This document shows positions 51,901-60,895 of a stretch of 64,000 nt of DNA, piece after piece. This DNA is from Moorena producens 3L (GTDB lineage: Bacteria > Cyanobacteriota > Cyanobacteriia > Cyanobacteriales > Coleofasciculaceae), in contig NZ_GL890945.1 in NCBI RefSeq assembly GCF_000211815.1, positions 105,579-169,578 of the forward strand. Reading direction: 5' to 3'. The notes beneath the pieces are model-generated. The model saw nothing but the letters and a program-made list of their open reading frames with translations, had not been told where the DNA came from and made no database searches. The translations under genes were made by a program, and so were the position numbers. Each line of letters starts with the position of its first letter. Position 1 is the first letter of the stretch.

Positions 51901-54134
51901 TTCTGGCAACCATGAGCCATGAAATCCGCACTCCTATGAATGCCGTGATTGGCATGACGGGTTTGCTACTGGATACAGACCTAACCTCCCAGCAACGAGA
52001 CTTTGTGGAAACTATCCGCAATAGTGGGGATAGTTTACTCACCATCATTAATGATATTCTCGATTTTTCAAAAATTGAATCTGGAAAGCTGGAGTTAGAA
52101 GAACAACCGTTTAATCTGATCACTTGCATTGAGGAATCCTTAGATTTGTTGGCGGCAAAAGCAGCTGAGAAAAAATTGGAGTTAGCCTATCTATTCCATC
52201 CCAACACTCCACCCATGATTGTGGGAGATGTGACTCGGCTGCGCCAAATTCTAGTCAATTTGTTGGGGAATGCGATTAAATTTACCCATATCGGGGAAGT
52301 GTTAGTTTCTGTAACTGCCCGAGAACTTAGCATAGGGGAATTGGTTGATGGCAAAGAAACAGAACACAGTAATACTGCTAACTACTCCTACCCGTTGGCC
52401 TCTGCTCCTGACTACGGAAAACATTACTCTTTGAGTTTCCCTACTCTAGCCAATGGAAAGGACTACACTCTACAAGGAGGATTTGACCAGACGGGCTATA
52501 TCAACGGGGTCAGGGGAGCTAAAGGAACACAGAACAATACCAGAGACAACACGAGAGTATTTTCACCGCCTCACCCCCAGATTTCTTCCCGCAACCCTCA
52601 CACTGCCAGATTTCGTTCCGCCTCTACTCAATCTTCGATCTACGAAATCCAATTTGTGGTCAAGGATACTGGGATTGGCATTCCTGAGGATCGGATCGAC
52701 CGCCTCTTCCAGTCCTTCTCTCAGGTGGATTCCTCCACATCTCGCCAATATGGAGGCACAGGTCTTGGTTTGGCCATTTGTCAACGGCTCACCACCATGA
52801 TGGGTGGGAAAATTTGGGTAGAAAGTCAAGTTGGTCAAGGCTCTAAATTTTATTTCACTGTATTGGCTAAACAGCCTGATCCGATCGAGGAACCTAAGCT
52901 GCCAGTATCTCAGCCATTGTTAGAAGGAAAGCGGCTGTTGATTGTAGATGATAGTGCGACCAACCGCACGATTATCTCCGAGCAAGCTAAGTCTTGGGGT
53001 ATGCTTACCCAGACAGCAGCATCAGGTAGAGAAGCTCTCGATTGGCTCAGTCAGGGGGATAAATTTGACATTGCCATTCTGGATGGGTATATGCCTGAGA
53101 TGGATGGTTTTACCCTAGCAACGAAAATCCGCCAGCAGTCTGAGGGTCAAGCCTTGCCCTTGGTAATGCTGAGCTCAATGAATCAATCAGATACAAAGCA
53201 TCATCAGAGTCAGCTAGATATTGCAGCTGTCTTAAACAAGCCTATTAAGCAATCTCAGCTTCACGATGTTTTGACCCAGGTGATGAGCGGACAGCCGATC
53301 AAGATTAAGCGAACACCTGCTCAACACCTAAAACTTGACACCGAAATGGCTCAAAAGCATCCTTTGCGGATTTTGTTGGCTGAAGATAATATCGTTAACC
53401 AGCAGTTAGCCCTGCAATTGTTGAAACGGATGGGTTACCGGGCTGATGTCGCGGGGAATGGATTAGAAGTACTCCAAGCTCTTAGTCGTCAGCCCTATGA
53501 CTTGGTTTTGATGGATGTCCAGATGCCGGAAATGGATGGCTTAACTGCGACGCAACGCATTTGTGAACAATGGCCAGCTCATTTACGCCCCTGGATTATT
53601 GCCATGACTGCTAATGCCATGGAAGGGGATCGAGAAATGTGCCTGAGTGCAGGAATGGATGATTACATTAGCAAGCCTATCCAGGTACCAGAGTTAGTCC
53701 GTGCCTTGAGTCAATGTCCGCACTATCGTCAACCTTCCAACCCAGTAGTAGCTGATCAAGCTGTTGACTTTTCGGTTTTGCAATCCTTGATCGACAGTAT
53801 CGGAGAACGGGGGGCCGAATGCTTGCTTGGTTTGATTGAAATTTACTTAAAAGATACTCCGAGGTTAGTGCAAAACATGGCTCAAGCAATTAGTGAAGAA
53901 GAGCCAAAAGCCATGGAAATTGCGGCTCACACATTAAAGTCTAGTAGCGCTACCCTAGGGGGTATAAATCTCTCCAAACTGTGTCACGAACTGGAAAGTC
54001 TGGGCAGGTCGGAAACCATCACTGGAGCAGCGGAAATTTTTGCGCAGCTTGAGTCTGAATACCAACAACTCAGAGTAGGACTGACTAAGAGTGCTAAGAA
54101 AATTGAAGAACAATCCTTGAGTCCAGTGCTCTAA
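48906..54134 (+). CDS. MHYT-PAS-GAF hybrid histidine kinase with two receivers and Hpt
   Basis: 1742 residues. Order: MHYT-type membrane sensor (about 26-262, seven spans; WSIHFLGMLAF, later LIHYN, and AVNYTTMMA in which the expected His is Asn); four PAS domains (about 285-795); GAF (about 810-965); coiled coil; HisKA with His1005 in SHEIRTPMN; a HATPase domain (about 1115-1325; LLGNAIKFT, then TGLGLAI) carrying an insertion near 1150-1240; receiver 1 with Asp1393 (LDGYMPEMDG); receiver 2 with Asp1537 (MDVQMPEMDG); and Hpt with His1675 (HTLKSSS). It would run a multi-step phosphorelay. An alternative start is the ATG at 48981. MHYT sensors are thought to bind gases or metal. Confidence 0.9.
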   Translation: MPYSMVFVWLNFIIKTVPISDTDRAMSGIYDLQLVVLSIAIASIVTYRVLILAGQVKTSQKPTRKGWLIGGAMIMGVGIWSIHFLGMLAFRFPIPITYDTPMVLLSYWVAVLISGAVLYSVSPITNLRQLMVGSVVMGLAIASVPYLLIAAMGIPGLIHYNLLLVALSVVIASLTSFFILWLSFDVGVGTGKFLHGWKLCWAVLLGLAITAVNYTTMMAAKFTVTPPLDTGFSPTLNTSVVTSTIGITNLIIFSLTLLASYYEQKTSKALQALRQEALQESERLFRMVIREMQVGVLLFEAKTEFMLFNQAALDILGFTESELLDKSPFGSDWTIIHEDTTPFPTESRPIQQAISTRRLVRNVVMGVHNQATEDWVWLLVNADPQVGVDGLVEQVICTFSDITNRKRAEEALRQAEANYRSIFENSVEGIYQITPDGRFISANPALARIYGYSSPEELVESITNVSKQIYVDTEARNEFTNLLADNGALSSIEAQAYRKDGSVISILENVRPVRDTNGNLLYYEGSVEDITERKRVELALLEREEQYRSVVENVQEVIFQTDGVGVLTFLNPTWTEMTGFSVADSIGTNFIDYLHPDDRQTNIELFQSLITQKQEYYQQELRYITKDGGSGWLEIHAQLTLDPDSNITGTSGTIRDITNRKLTESHLKESERQLRQVIDLVPHFIYAKNRDGEFLLANKAVAEAYGTTVDDLLYHRDEDFAQSFLKSFEFREADLQVLESGEPTHLPEETIIYPDGEKLIIQTTKIPFSLAIAHMPAVLSVSIDISEQKQAEEALHQQLTRVMLLKQVTQEIRQSLKTKQIFQTTATQIGQVFQVNRCTIHTYVSQPYPRIPTVAEYLEKGYLSILDLEIPILGNPHLEQLLVQDRAISSPNVYEDPLLKPMIPISRQIGVKSMLVIRTSYQGEPNGVIGIHQCDEFRQWSLDEIELLEAVADQVGIAIAQAHLLEQETRQREQLTEQNFALEQARRTAEAATQAKSEFLATMSHEIRTPMNAVIGMTGLLLDTDLTSQQRDFVETIRNSGDSLLTIINDILDFSKIESGKLELEEQPFNLITCIEESLDLLAAKAAEKKLELAYLFHPNTPPMIVGDVTRLRQILVNLLGNAIKFTHIGEVLVSVTARELSIGELVDGKETEHSNTANYSYPLASAPDYGKHYSLSFPTLANGKDYTLQGGFDQTGYINGVRGAKGTQNNTRDNTRVFSPPHPQISSRNPHTARFRSASTQSSIYEIQFVVKDTGIGIPEDRIDRLFQSFSQVDSSTSRQYGGTGLGLAICQRLTTMMGGKIWVESQVGQGSKFYFTVLAKQPDPIEEPKLPVSQPLLEGKRLLIVDDSATNRTIISEQAKSWGMLTQTAASGREALDWLSQGDKFDIAILDGYMPEMDGFTLATKIRQQSEGQALPLVMLSSMNQSDTKHHQSQLDIAAVLNKPIKQSQLHDVLTQVMSGQPIKIKRTPAQHLKLDTEMAQKHPLRILLAEDNIVNQQLALQLLKRMGYRADVAGNGLEVLQALSRQPYDLVLMDVQMPEMDGLTATQRICEQWPAHLRPWIIAMTANAMEGDREMCLSAGMDDYISKPIQVPELVRALSQCPHYRQPSNPVVADQAVDFSVLQSLIDSIGERGAECLLGLIEIYLKDTPRLVQNMAQAISEEEPKAMEIAAHTLKSSSATLGGINLSKLCHELESLGRSETITGAAEIFAQLESEYQQLRVGLTKSAKKIEEQSLSPVL

Positions 54135-54308
54135 TAGACCTCTTGCAAAAGTCTTTTTAGAATAGTGTTTGCGTCAATTATTGTCCACTGTTTCCTGTTA
54201 CCATATCCGCTGTTACCGACAACTGCCGCGAAGTCTAATGTATAATTAAAAATTATGGGGTAAGGTTAGGGAAACCAGCAAACAAATCGTAATCGTAAAC
54301 TATTGCTT

Positions 54309-54980
54309 CTAAAAAGGACAAGACAAACGTCCTTCTCGCAGCTGTACTACTGGCTGATTGGAGATTCTGACTAAGTTTTCATCATGAGTTGTGACAATAA
54401 CTGTAGTGCCTAGGTGATTGAGTTTCCTGAGAATGTTTAATACCTGCCAAGAATTGTCGGGATCGAGGTTACCTGTTGGTTCATCAGCTAATATCAAGGG
54501 CGGTGTACTAACAATGGCACGAGCCAGGCTTACCCGTTGTTGTTCTCCTCCTGAAAGTTGCTCTGGAAAACAGTTGGCTTTGTGTTGCAAACCGACTAAT
54601 TTAAGGGTTGGTGTTAGGCGTCGCTTAATTTCTTTGCGAGTGAAACTCTGTGCCCACAGAACAAAAGCGATATTCTCTGACACAGTTCGCTTGGGAATTA
54701 GTTTGTAGTCCTGAAAAACAATCCCCAGGCGACGGCGTAGGAATGACAAGCGATCGCCTCGTAATTGCCCAACATTGAATTGATCGACAAATACTTTCCC
54801 TTGGGTGGGGCGCTGTTCACCATAGAGTAACTTTAGCAATGTGGATTTACCAGCACCAGAAGGCCCTGTGATAAATAAAAAGTCTCCTGACTTGACTTCT
54901 AGATTGACGTTAAACAAACCTCGGTTGTTGGGATAGGTTGTTGTTACTCCTTGTAATTTGATTATCGCTTTCTGGGTCAT
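54309..54980 (-). CDS. ftsE: Cell-division ATP-binding protein FtsE
   Basis: 223 residues, ABC ATPase. Walker A GPSGAGKSTLLKLLYGEQ, signature LSGGEQQRVSLARAI, Walker B LILADEPTGNLD, and switch His in VTTHDENLV. The DEPTGNLDP pattern and length are typical of FtsE, which pairs with FtsX to control peptidoglycan hydrolysis at the division site. No ftsX is next to it here, as is common in cyanobacteria. Confidence 0.9.
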   Translation of the reverse strand: MTQKAIIKLQGVTTTYPNNRGLFNVNLEVKSGDFLFITGPSGAGKSTLLKLLYGEQRPTQGKVFVDQFNVGQLRGDRLSFLRRRLGIVFQDYKLIPKRTVSENIAFVLWAQSFTRKEIKRRLTPTLKLVGLQHKANCFPEQLSGGEQQRVSLARAIVSTPPLILADEPTGNLDPDNSWQVLNILRKLNHLGTTVIVTTHDENLVRISNQPVVQLREGRLSCPF

Positions 54981-55222
54981 TAGGGATTAGGGAAAGATAG
55001 GGAAGTGTGGGAGGTGTGGGAGGTGTGGGGAGATGGGGAGATCCGGAGATGGGGAGATCGGGAGTCAGATGAACAACTGGCCTTCCACGGGGCTAATAAG
55101 CTGCGGACGCAAGCTTGAGCACACAGCCGATCCCCATTAGCGATCGCATAAAAACAATACGAAACAATACTAATGGTGCGAACTAATCCTTTGAGGTCTA
55201 TTGATCAGGGATAGGGATTAGG

Positions 55223-56014
55223 TTATGCCAACCTTTGACCTAAGGCTTTGAGAGCAAACTGAGGGAAAACCATTATTCTTTGAGCTAAGGCTTTGAGAGC
55301 AAACTGAGGCAGAACCATCATTCGCCGCCAACGGTGGGGTTCTTGATACAACCGATATAACCATTCAAGATTATTGTTCCGGAACCAGGCTGGCGCACGG
55401 GTTTTAGCCCCTGACCAGATATCAAAGCTACCACCAACACCAATCCAAGTGGATTGGGGACACAGGTGGCGATTCTGGGCAATCCAAAATTCTTGACGTG
55501 GTACACCTAAGCCGACTAATATGATTTTGGGCTGCTGTTGTTTTAAGGTCAGCTTTAATTCTTCCTCTGCTTCTGCACTGAGGTAGCCATGACTAATTCC
55601 TGCGATCGCTAATTTTGGAACTCTCTTCTGCCAAACCCTAGCTGTTTTTTGGACTACATCAGGGGCTGCCCCATAGAAGAACACTGGGCAAGATTCTCCG
55701 TATTGTCCAGCCTTGACCAGTAAAGACTGAGCTAGTTCAATTCCTGGACAGCGCTGCTTTTTTTTTCCGTGGAGTCGTAAGTAAAATATAATACCTGCCC
55801 CATCAGGAATCACTAGTTCTGCCTGCTTGATAACGGCAGCTAGCTCAGGGTTGCGCTCTCCCTGGATTGCCATTTCAGCATTTAGAGTTACCACATGACT
55901 ACCTAGACCTTTGGTGAGACGATCATCTAAGTAATGACTATAGTTGTCTAAAAGGTGAACGGGTAACCCCAAGACAGGAAATTGTTCAGCTGTTTCAAAC
56001 ATTGGCTTTTGCAT
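55223..56014 (-). CDS. WecG/TagA/CpsF-family glycosyltransferase
   Basis: 263 residues. It shows VTLNAEMAIQGERNPELAAV, then LVIPDGAGIIFYLRLHGKK, VFFYGAAPDVVQKTA and LVGLGVPRQEFWIAQNRH, with GVGGSFDIWSGAKTRAPAWF, all signature blocks of family GT26 (N-acetylmannosaminyltransferase type). It would transfer an amino sugar onto a lipid-linked acceptor. The C-terminus holds a 15-residue tandem duplication (55234-55278 and 55279-55323): MVLPQFALKALAQRI then MVFPQFALKALGQRL. Confidence 0.85.
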   Translation of the reverse strand: MQKPMFETAEQFPVLGLPVHLLDNYSHYLDDRLTKGLGSHVVTLNAEMAIQGERNPELAAVIKQAELVIPDGAGIIFYLRLHGKKKQRCPGIELAQSLLVKAGQYGESCPVFFYGAAPDVVQKTARVWQKRVPKLAIAGISHGYLSAEAEEELKLTLKQQQPKIILVGLGVPRQEFWIAQNRHLCPQSTWIGVGGSFDIWSGAKTRAPAWFRNNNLEWLYRLYQEPHRWRRMMVLPQFALKALAQRIMVFPQFALKALGQRLA

Positions 56015-56431
56015 ACCCTCACATCACCCATGTATTTTATTCTACGTAAGACCAGTTAAACCCTTCGGCTCTTCCGAACTTGTTATGGTAATTGGAATTT
56101 AACTGATGCTGAAATCATTACTGGGCATTGCTTTGAGAGTTAAAAAACTTTTGATCAAGTCAAATTTTTTTTCCCAGTCAGGGCATAACAGATTTGGGCG
56201 GTTATTTAGGATGATCTCTTATGGCAGAGCCAAAACTTCTTTAATTAACTCCTTAGGATTTCGTACTGATCAGGAAAACTTGGGAATTGGGTTGGGAATT
56301 GGGTATGTGATTGGGTCCTAATTGAGAATTGGGATTTGATGGTGCTGTTGAACTCAATTAGGAATTATTCCCCCATCCTTGCTGAACTTAGGTGGCGGAA
56401 GTTTCATTAACAATTAAAAACACTATTAGGA

Positions 56432-56470
56432 GTTGTTCGCGTAGCGTGGCCGTAGGCCAACGGTTGACCT
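56432..56470. repeat. R1 repeat, partial
   Basis: GTTCGCGTAGCGTGGCC, GTA, GGCCAACGGTTGACC. It lies between a plus-strand non-gene region and the aminotransferase. Confidence 0.75.
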
Positions 56471-56519
56471 TTTAGCGCAGAACAGAGTCAACCGTCAACC
56501 GTCAACCATAAACTGTTAA

Positions 56520-57674
56520 TCAGCTCTTAGCAAAGACACTAGCAGCAGCAGCAATACCTGCTCCTGGTGTCATGGATTGGTGTCCTAATTCCTGAAGGGT
56601 GGCTTCGAGAGCACCAATGACAGTAAGAATATCTTGCTCACTGACAAAACCTAAGTGACCAATGCGGAATATTTTTCCTTTATAGTTGTCTTGTCCCCCA
56701 GCTAGAGCAATGTTATAGCGTTTTTTCATCACAGAACGGATTTGTTCGGACTCTACTGATGTGGGAATCACTGCAGTTGCGGCTGGGCTAGCATACTCAT
56801 CAGAACCAAACAAAGGTAATGATAGGGCTTTGACGGCGGCACGAGTTGCTTCCATCAGACGCTGGTGACGGGAAAATATTGATTCTAACCCTTCTCTTTT
56901 CATCATGCCCAGTGCAGTTTGTAGGGCAATGACTAGGTTCACTGGCGGGGTAAAGGGATTGCTGTTTTTAGCAGTAGATTTCTTGTAAGTCCCCAAATCT
57001 AGGTAAAACTTGGGCAGGGTAGCCGTTTTGTAGGCTTCCCAAGCTTTAGGACTAACACTGACAAATCCTAGTCCTGGGGGAATCATGTATCCCTTCTGGG
57101 AACCAGAGCCTACTACATCGAGACCCCACTCATCAATGGGTACATTGACTGCTCCAAGACTGGTAACTGCGTCAACAATAATTAGGGCTTCCCCGTGGTC
57201 TTTGACGTAACGATTTATGGTTTCTAAGTCGTTGAGAACGCCAGTAGAGGTTTCAGAGTGGGTGACGATTACGGCTTTGATTTGCTTTTCGGTATCAGCT
57301 TCTAGCTTTTCGCGAAACTGCTCCGGATCTAAGGGCTTACCCCACTCGGCGGTAATGGTGTCCACTTCCAGACCAAAAGCAGTACTGATTTTTCCCCAAC
57401 GATCGCCAAATTTACCATTAGAACCAACTAAAACGCGATCGCCTGCACTGAGGAAGTTAATAATGCCAGCTTCCATGACTCCGGTACCGCTAGCGGTTAC
57501 AGTCAAGACATCATTTTTGGTCTGGTGTAGCCATTTGAGGTTTTCATTGACCTCTGCCATGATTTCGCTAAATTCGGGACTACGGTGTCCGATCGGGTGT
57601 TTGGCCATGGCCAGTAATACTTGTTCTGGTACTGGCGTCGGGCCAGGAATCATTAGTTTGAGCTTGTCTTCCAT
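56520..57674 (-). CDS. Alanine-glyoxylate / serine-pyruvate aminotransferase (class V)
   Basis: 384 residues. MIPGPTPVPEQV, then HRSPEFSEIM, TASGTGVMEAGI, VDAVTSLGAV and SGSQKGYMIPPGLGF with the PLP lysine Lys194. It converts glyoxylate to glycine with alanine or serine as donor, part of photorespiration. The C-terminal extension (GAGIAAAASVFAKS) is usual in cyanobacterial members. The ATG is well defined by the conserved MIPGPTP start. Confidence 0.9.
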   Translation of the reverse strand: MEDKLKLMIPGPTPVPEQVLLAMAKHPIGHRSPEFSEIMAEVNENLKWLHQTKNDVLTVTASGTGVMEAGIINFLSAGDRVLVGSNGKFGDRWGKISTAFGLEVDTITAEWGKPLDPEQFREKLEADTEKQIKAVIVTHSETSTGVLNDLETINRYVKDHGEALIIVDAVTSLGAVNVPIDEWGLDVVGSGSQKGYMIPPGLGFVSVSPKAWEAYKTATLPKFYLDLGTYKKSTAKNSNPFTPPVNLVIALQTALGMMKREGLESIFSRHQRLMEATRAAVKALSLPLFGSDEYASPAATAVIPTSVESEQIRSVMKKRYNIALAGGQDNYKGKIFRIGHLGFVSEQDILTVIGALEATLQELGHQSMTPGAGIAAAASVFAKS

Positions 57675-58085
57675 CTGTAGTTAGTCTTGGTATCTAGGGT
57701 TGTTGTGATCTGATGATTGGTTAGTTACTCTGAAGTGACCGATTAAGTCTTGGATCTTACCGGACAAAACCGGAAATTCAAGGTTAATTTAGGGGTTAAT
57801 TTGGCGTTTCACCACCGGAGCATGGGAGCGGTTATCCCCACCCATGCTTACACGACCAACCCAGCCGCGCTAGATTTAAACTTGCCTTCAAGTCTTTGTA
57901 TATTGACACCCTGCAGTTAGGACACTCTTTAGTTCGGAGCCATAGCGAGCATGTGTTATTGATGCCGACAGTGGGAGTAACGCTCCTCAGGAGTAGGTAA
58001 CAATCTCAAAATATATTGGCTCAAATGAGATACTCTGACTAAATTTCTTAGTTTTTTTTTATGAAGTTGACAATTTGTTGACTAT
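57675..58085. other. Intergenic region holding a transposase scrap
   Basis: 411 bp. Apart from the TnpB-like remnant (57832-57960) I see only AT-rich sequence and no gene. Confidence 0.45.
57832..57960 (-). pseudogene. Remnant of an IS200/IS605 TnpB C-terminus
   Basis: On the minus strand the frame reads ECPNCRVSIYKDLKASLNLA, then RLGWSCKHGWG and a stop. CPNC and the D-L-(N/K)-A-(S/A) block match the zinc-finger end of TnpB/OrfB. The first pair of cysteines and the RuvC core are not present, so only the extreme end of the gene remains. Confidence 0.45.
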
Positions 58086-58370
58086 TTAATGGGGGAGTCT
58101 TCCTGCTGAATCCGGTAAACCATTTGTTGAATCATGGGCATCCAACTTGACGCTGTTGAGAGACCAGCGATACTCCATGGGCAAGTTGGCTCGCTGACAG
58201 CTTTGTTCTAATTGCTTCTGTTGAGCTCGGGCTTTACGCAGAGTACTGATCAATTCATGAACCTGCTCTCGCAATTGGGGGTTTTGACTGGTAGCAAATG
58301 CTGTTTGGCGCTCTAGCAGTTGGAGCAGCAGTTCGTAGTGAATATAAGATGGAAGGGGAATTGGATCCAT
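58086..58370 (-). CDS. DUF5340-type small cyanobacterial protein
   Basis: 94 residues. It begins MDPIPLPSYIHYELLLQLLE and contains ATSQNPQLREQVHELISTLR and PMEYRWSLN, as in the conserved cyanobacterial DUF5340 family of unknown function. It is mostly helical and has no membrane segment. The tail after about residue 72 is not conserved. It is upstream of trpC in the opposite direction to transcription (66 bp downstream would be trpC start), so it may share a transcript with trpC. Confidence 0.75.
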   Translation of the reverse strand: MDPIPLPSYIHYELLLQLLERQTAFATSQNPQLREQVHELISTLRKARAQQKQLEQSCQRANLPMEYRWSLNSVKLDAHDSTNGLPDSAGRLPH

Positions 58371-58436
58371 GAAATTTGCTGTACCTCGGTGAGTCTGAGT
58401 CTGCCATCACAATTGACTATTTTTTTGGGCTATGGG

Positions 58437-59324
58437 TCACTGATGGCTAAACAAGCTGGCAATAGCAACTGCTGGGTCTGGCTGTTTTACCAATGACTCA
58501 CCAATCAGGACGGCTGTGGCTCCGGCAGATGCTACCTGATCAAGGTGAGCGTTGGTATGAAGCCCTGATTCACTGACTACCAGAATGCCACGTTCGAGTA
58601 GTTGGTTACCCCTTGCTGCTAGTATTTGACAGGTTGTTTGTAAATCGACGGAAAAATCTTCCAAGTTACGATTGTTTATACCTACTAGGGTAACGCCATC
58701 GAGAGATAATACTCGATCTAATTCAGATTGGGTATGGACTTCGATCAAGGGGGTGATCGACAGAGTCTTAGCAATTTTGATAAAGTATTGCAGGTCTTGA
58801 TCGGAAAGGATGGCTGCAATCAATAAAACTGCATCTGCTCCGTGACTACGAGCCATGTACATTTGGTAGGGATAGATGATGAACTCCTTACACAGCAAAG
58901 GCATGTCTACAGCAGCACGAACTTTTGCCAGGTTTTCCCAACTACCCTGAAAGAATTTTTGATCGGTCAGCACTGAGATCGCACTAGCACCACCTTGGCA
59001 GTATGACTGAGCAATGGCTACTGGGTCAAAATCTTCTCGAATAACCCCCTTGCTAGGAGATGCTTTTTTGATTTCTGCAATCAGGGCAGGGCTAGTCTTT
59101 CCTGATTTTAGGGCTGCTAGAAAGTCTCGGGGGGGTGGTGCTGTTTGTACTCCCTTGCGCAACTCCACTAGGGGCAGACTTTCCCGCATCTGGTCAATTT
59201 CTTTCTCTTTGTGCCAGACAATTTCTTCGAGAATATGGTGGGGTTTATCGTCTGGTAATGCAACTTGATAGTGCAGGGTTTGGATTTTAACTGCTGGATT
59301 AGGTGGGCGTCGGCGAATTTGCAT
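58437..59324 (-). CDS. trpC: Indole-3-glycerol phosphate synthase
   Basis: 295 residues. It cyclises CdRP to indole-3-glycerol phosphate in tryptophan synthesis. Motifs are SPALIAEIKKASPSKGVIRE, LTDQKFFQGS, LLCKEFIIYPYQMY, GINNRNLEDFSVDL and VSESGLHTNAHLDQV. The N-terminal extension (about 1-40) is typical of cyanobacterial TrpC. No other trp genes are adjacent, and I found no attenuator in front of it. Confidence 0.92.
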   Translation of the reverse strand: MQIRRRPPNPAVKIQTLHYQVALPDDKPHHILEEIVWHKEKEIDQMRESLPLVELRKGVQTAPPPRDFLAALKSGKTSPALIAEIKKASPSKGVIREDFDPVAIAQSYCQGGASAISVLTDQKFFQGSWENLAKVRAAVDMPLLCKEFIIYPYQMYMARSHGADAVLLIAAILSDQDLQYFIKIAKTLSITPLIEVHTQSELDRVLSLDGVTLVGINNRNLEDFSVDLQTTCQILAARGNQLLERGILVVSESGLHTNAHLDQVASAGATAVLIGESLVKQPDPAVAIASLFSHQ

Positions 59325-59350
59325 CAGTAGTTTTATATAGTCCGTGTTTG

Positions 59351-59422
59351 GCGTCAGTCCCTCAGTGCGTCAGTCTCTCAGTGCGTCAGTCCCTCAGTGC
59401 GTCAGTCCCTCAGTGCGTCAGT
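59351..59422. repeat. 16-bp tandem repeat
   Basis: Four copies of GCGTCAGTCCCTCAGT (one with a single change), then a partial. It lies just upstream of trpC. Confidence 0.9.
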
Positions 59423-59424
59423 TT

Positions 59425-59463
59425 CATAATCCTTTGTTAATTAGCAATTAACAAAGGATTATG
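59425..59463 (-). terminator. Strong hairpin after the lpdA gene
   Basis: An 18-bp perfect stem (CATAATCCTTTGTTAATT and its complement) around AGC, one base after the stop of the minus-strand dehydrogenase gene. No T-run follows, so it may act as an mRNA 3' stabiliser or weak terminator rather than a classic one. Confidence 0.55.
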
Positions 59464-59464
59464 A

Positions 59465-60895
59465 CTAATGAGTTACAGCTCGTTTGTAAGCTTCGTCGAG
59501 TACTTCTGAGAGAGTGGGGTGAGCATGGACTAGGTAGGCGAGGGAGTTGACGGATTGTCTGTTTGCGATCGCATTTGAGGCTTCGTGAATTAAGTCGGAG
59601 GCGTGGATACCTAGGATGTGGACTCCTAGCACTTCCCCGGTATCTTTACGGTAGATCACTTTCGCTACCCCATCTGCTTCTCCTTCTGCGATCGCTTTAG
59701 AATTCCCCTTAAAGTAAGATCTTACAACGGATACTTCAAAGCCTTCTTCGGAGGCCAATTGTTTGGCTTGTGGTTCGCTCAGGCCGACGTAGCTGATTTC
59801 TGGATGGGTAAAGGCGGCTGCGGGTATGCTGCGATAGTCTACGGTGCGCTGACGTCCACAGATATTCTCTACTGCGACAATACCTTGAGCGGATGCGGCA
59901 TGGGCTAACATCATTTTCCCAGTGGCATCACCAATTGCCCAAAGATGGGGCACGGGTTCCCCTGCTGAAAGTACTGCCATGGTGTCATCTACGGGAATAA
60001 AACCGCGCCGGTTTGTTTCCACACCTACGGCATCTAGTCCTAGGTCTTTGGTGGCGGGAATCCGACCTGTAGCGACCAGACAAGCATCGACTTCGAGCAC
60101 ATCGACTACTTCCTTAGTTTTGGCATCTGCTAGTTCAATTACCACAGGGGAACCGGGAGTTACTTTCATCGCTAGCACCCCAGTGTGGGTTTCAATGTCC
60201 CGAGGTTTGATCAGTATTCGTGTGGCTAGTTTGGCAATATCAGGGTCAAAGGTTGGCATCAGGTTGTCTAGGGCTTCGATCATGGTGATTTCACATCCTA
60301 GTGCTGTGTAGACATCGGCAAACTCTAGACCAATGTAACCACTGCCCACGATTGCTACCCAATCTGGCAGCCATTCTAGTTTTATGGCATCATCACTGGT
60401 AAATACGGTTTTGCCATCAATCTCAATTCCTGGGGGTACAAAGGGAATTGAACCAGCGGATATCATAATGTCTTTAGCTGTGATCGTTTTTTCACCATTG
60501 TCTGTAACAACGGTTACTTTTTGATTACTAGCAACTTTACCCCAGCCTTTGATAATATCCACACCCAAGCGTTTTAGGCTGTTGGTCAGGTCACCACGAA
60601 TTTTACTGACTAGATTGCTGGCATGATTTGCGATCGCATTTCGGTCAAACTCAACCCCAGCTACTTTAATCCCAAGGGCATTGAGATGATGAGCGTCCTG
60701 TAGCTCTCGCACTCTACCTGATGCGGCTAATAGAGCTTTAGAAGGGATGCAGCCCCGGTTGACACAAGTTCCGCCCATGTCAGCGGCTTCAATAATAGCG
60801 GTTTTCAGACCACAGCTAACTGCGTGTAAGGCAGCACCATGACCCCCCACACCAGCACCGATAATCACTAAATCGTAATCAAAGTCTTGACTCAC
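59465..60895 (-). CDS. lpdA: Dihydrolipoyl dehydrogenase (E3)
   Basis: 476 residues. FAD site YDLVIIGAGVGGHGAALHA; redox pair GGTCVNRGCIPSKALL with Cys44 and Cys49; NAD site GSGYIGLEFADVYTALG; C-terminal HAHPTLSEVLDEA with the catalytic His-Glu. It reoxidises dihydrolipoamide in the pyruvate dehydrogenase and glycine cleavage complexes. The start agrees with family length. Confidence 0.93.
   Translation of the reverse strand: MSQDFDYDLVIIGAGVGGHGAALHAVSCGLKTAIIEAADMGGTCVNRGCIPSKALLAASGRVRELQDAHHLNALGIKVAGVEFDRNAIANHASNLVSKIRGDLTNSLKRLGVDIIKGWGKVASNQKVTVVTDNGEKTITAKDIMISAGSIPFVPPGIEIDGKTVFTSDDAIKLEWLPDWVAIVGSGYIGLEFADVYTALGCEITMIEALDNLMPTFDPDIAKLATRILIKPRDIETHTGVLAMKVTPGSPVVIELADAKTKEVVDVLEVDACLVATGRIPATKDLGLDAVGVETNRRGFIPVDDTMAVLSAGEPVPHLWAIGDATGKMMLAHAASAQGIVAVENICGRQRTVDYRSIPAAAFTHPEISYVGLSEPQAKQLASEEGFEVSVVRSYFKGNSKAIAEGEADGVAKVIYRKDTGEVLGVHILGIHASDLIHEASNAIANRQSVNSLAYLVHAHPTLSEVLDEAYKRAVTH

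Noticed and set aside
56106..56321. 71-codon plus-strand frame
   Set aside because: The end (LGIGLGIGYVIG) is a GGGAATTG repeat; no support for the rest.
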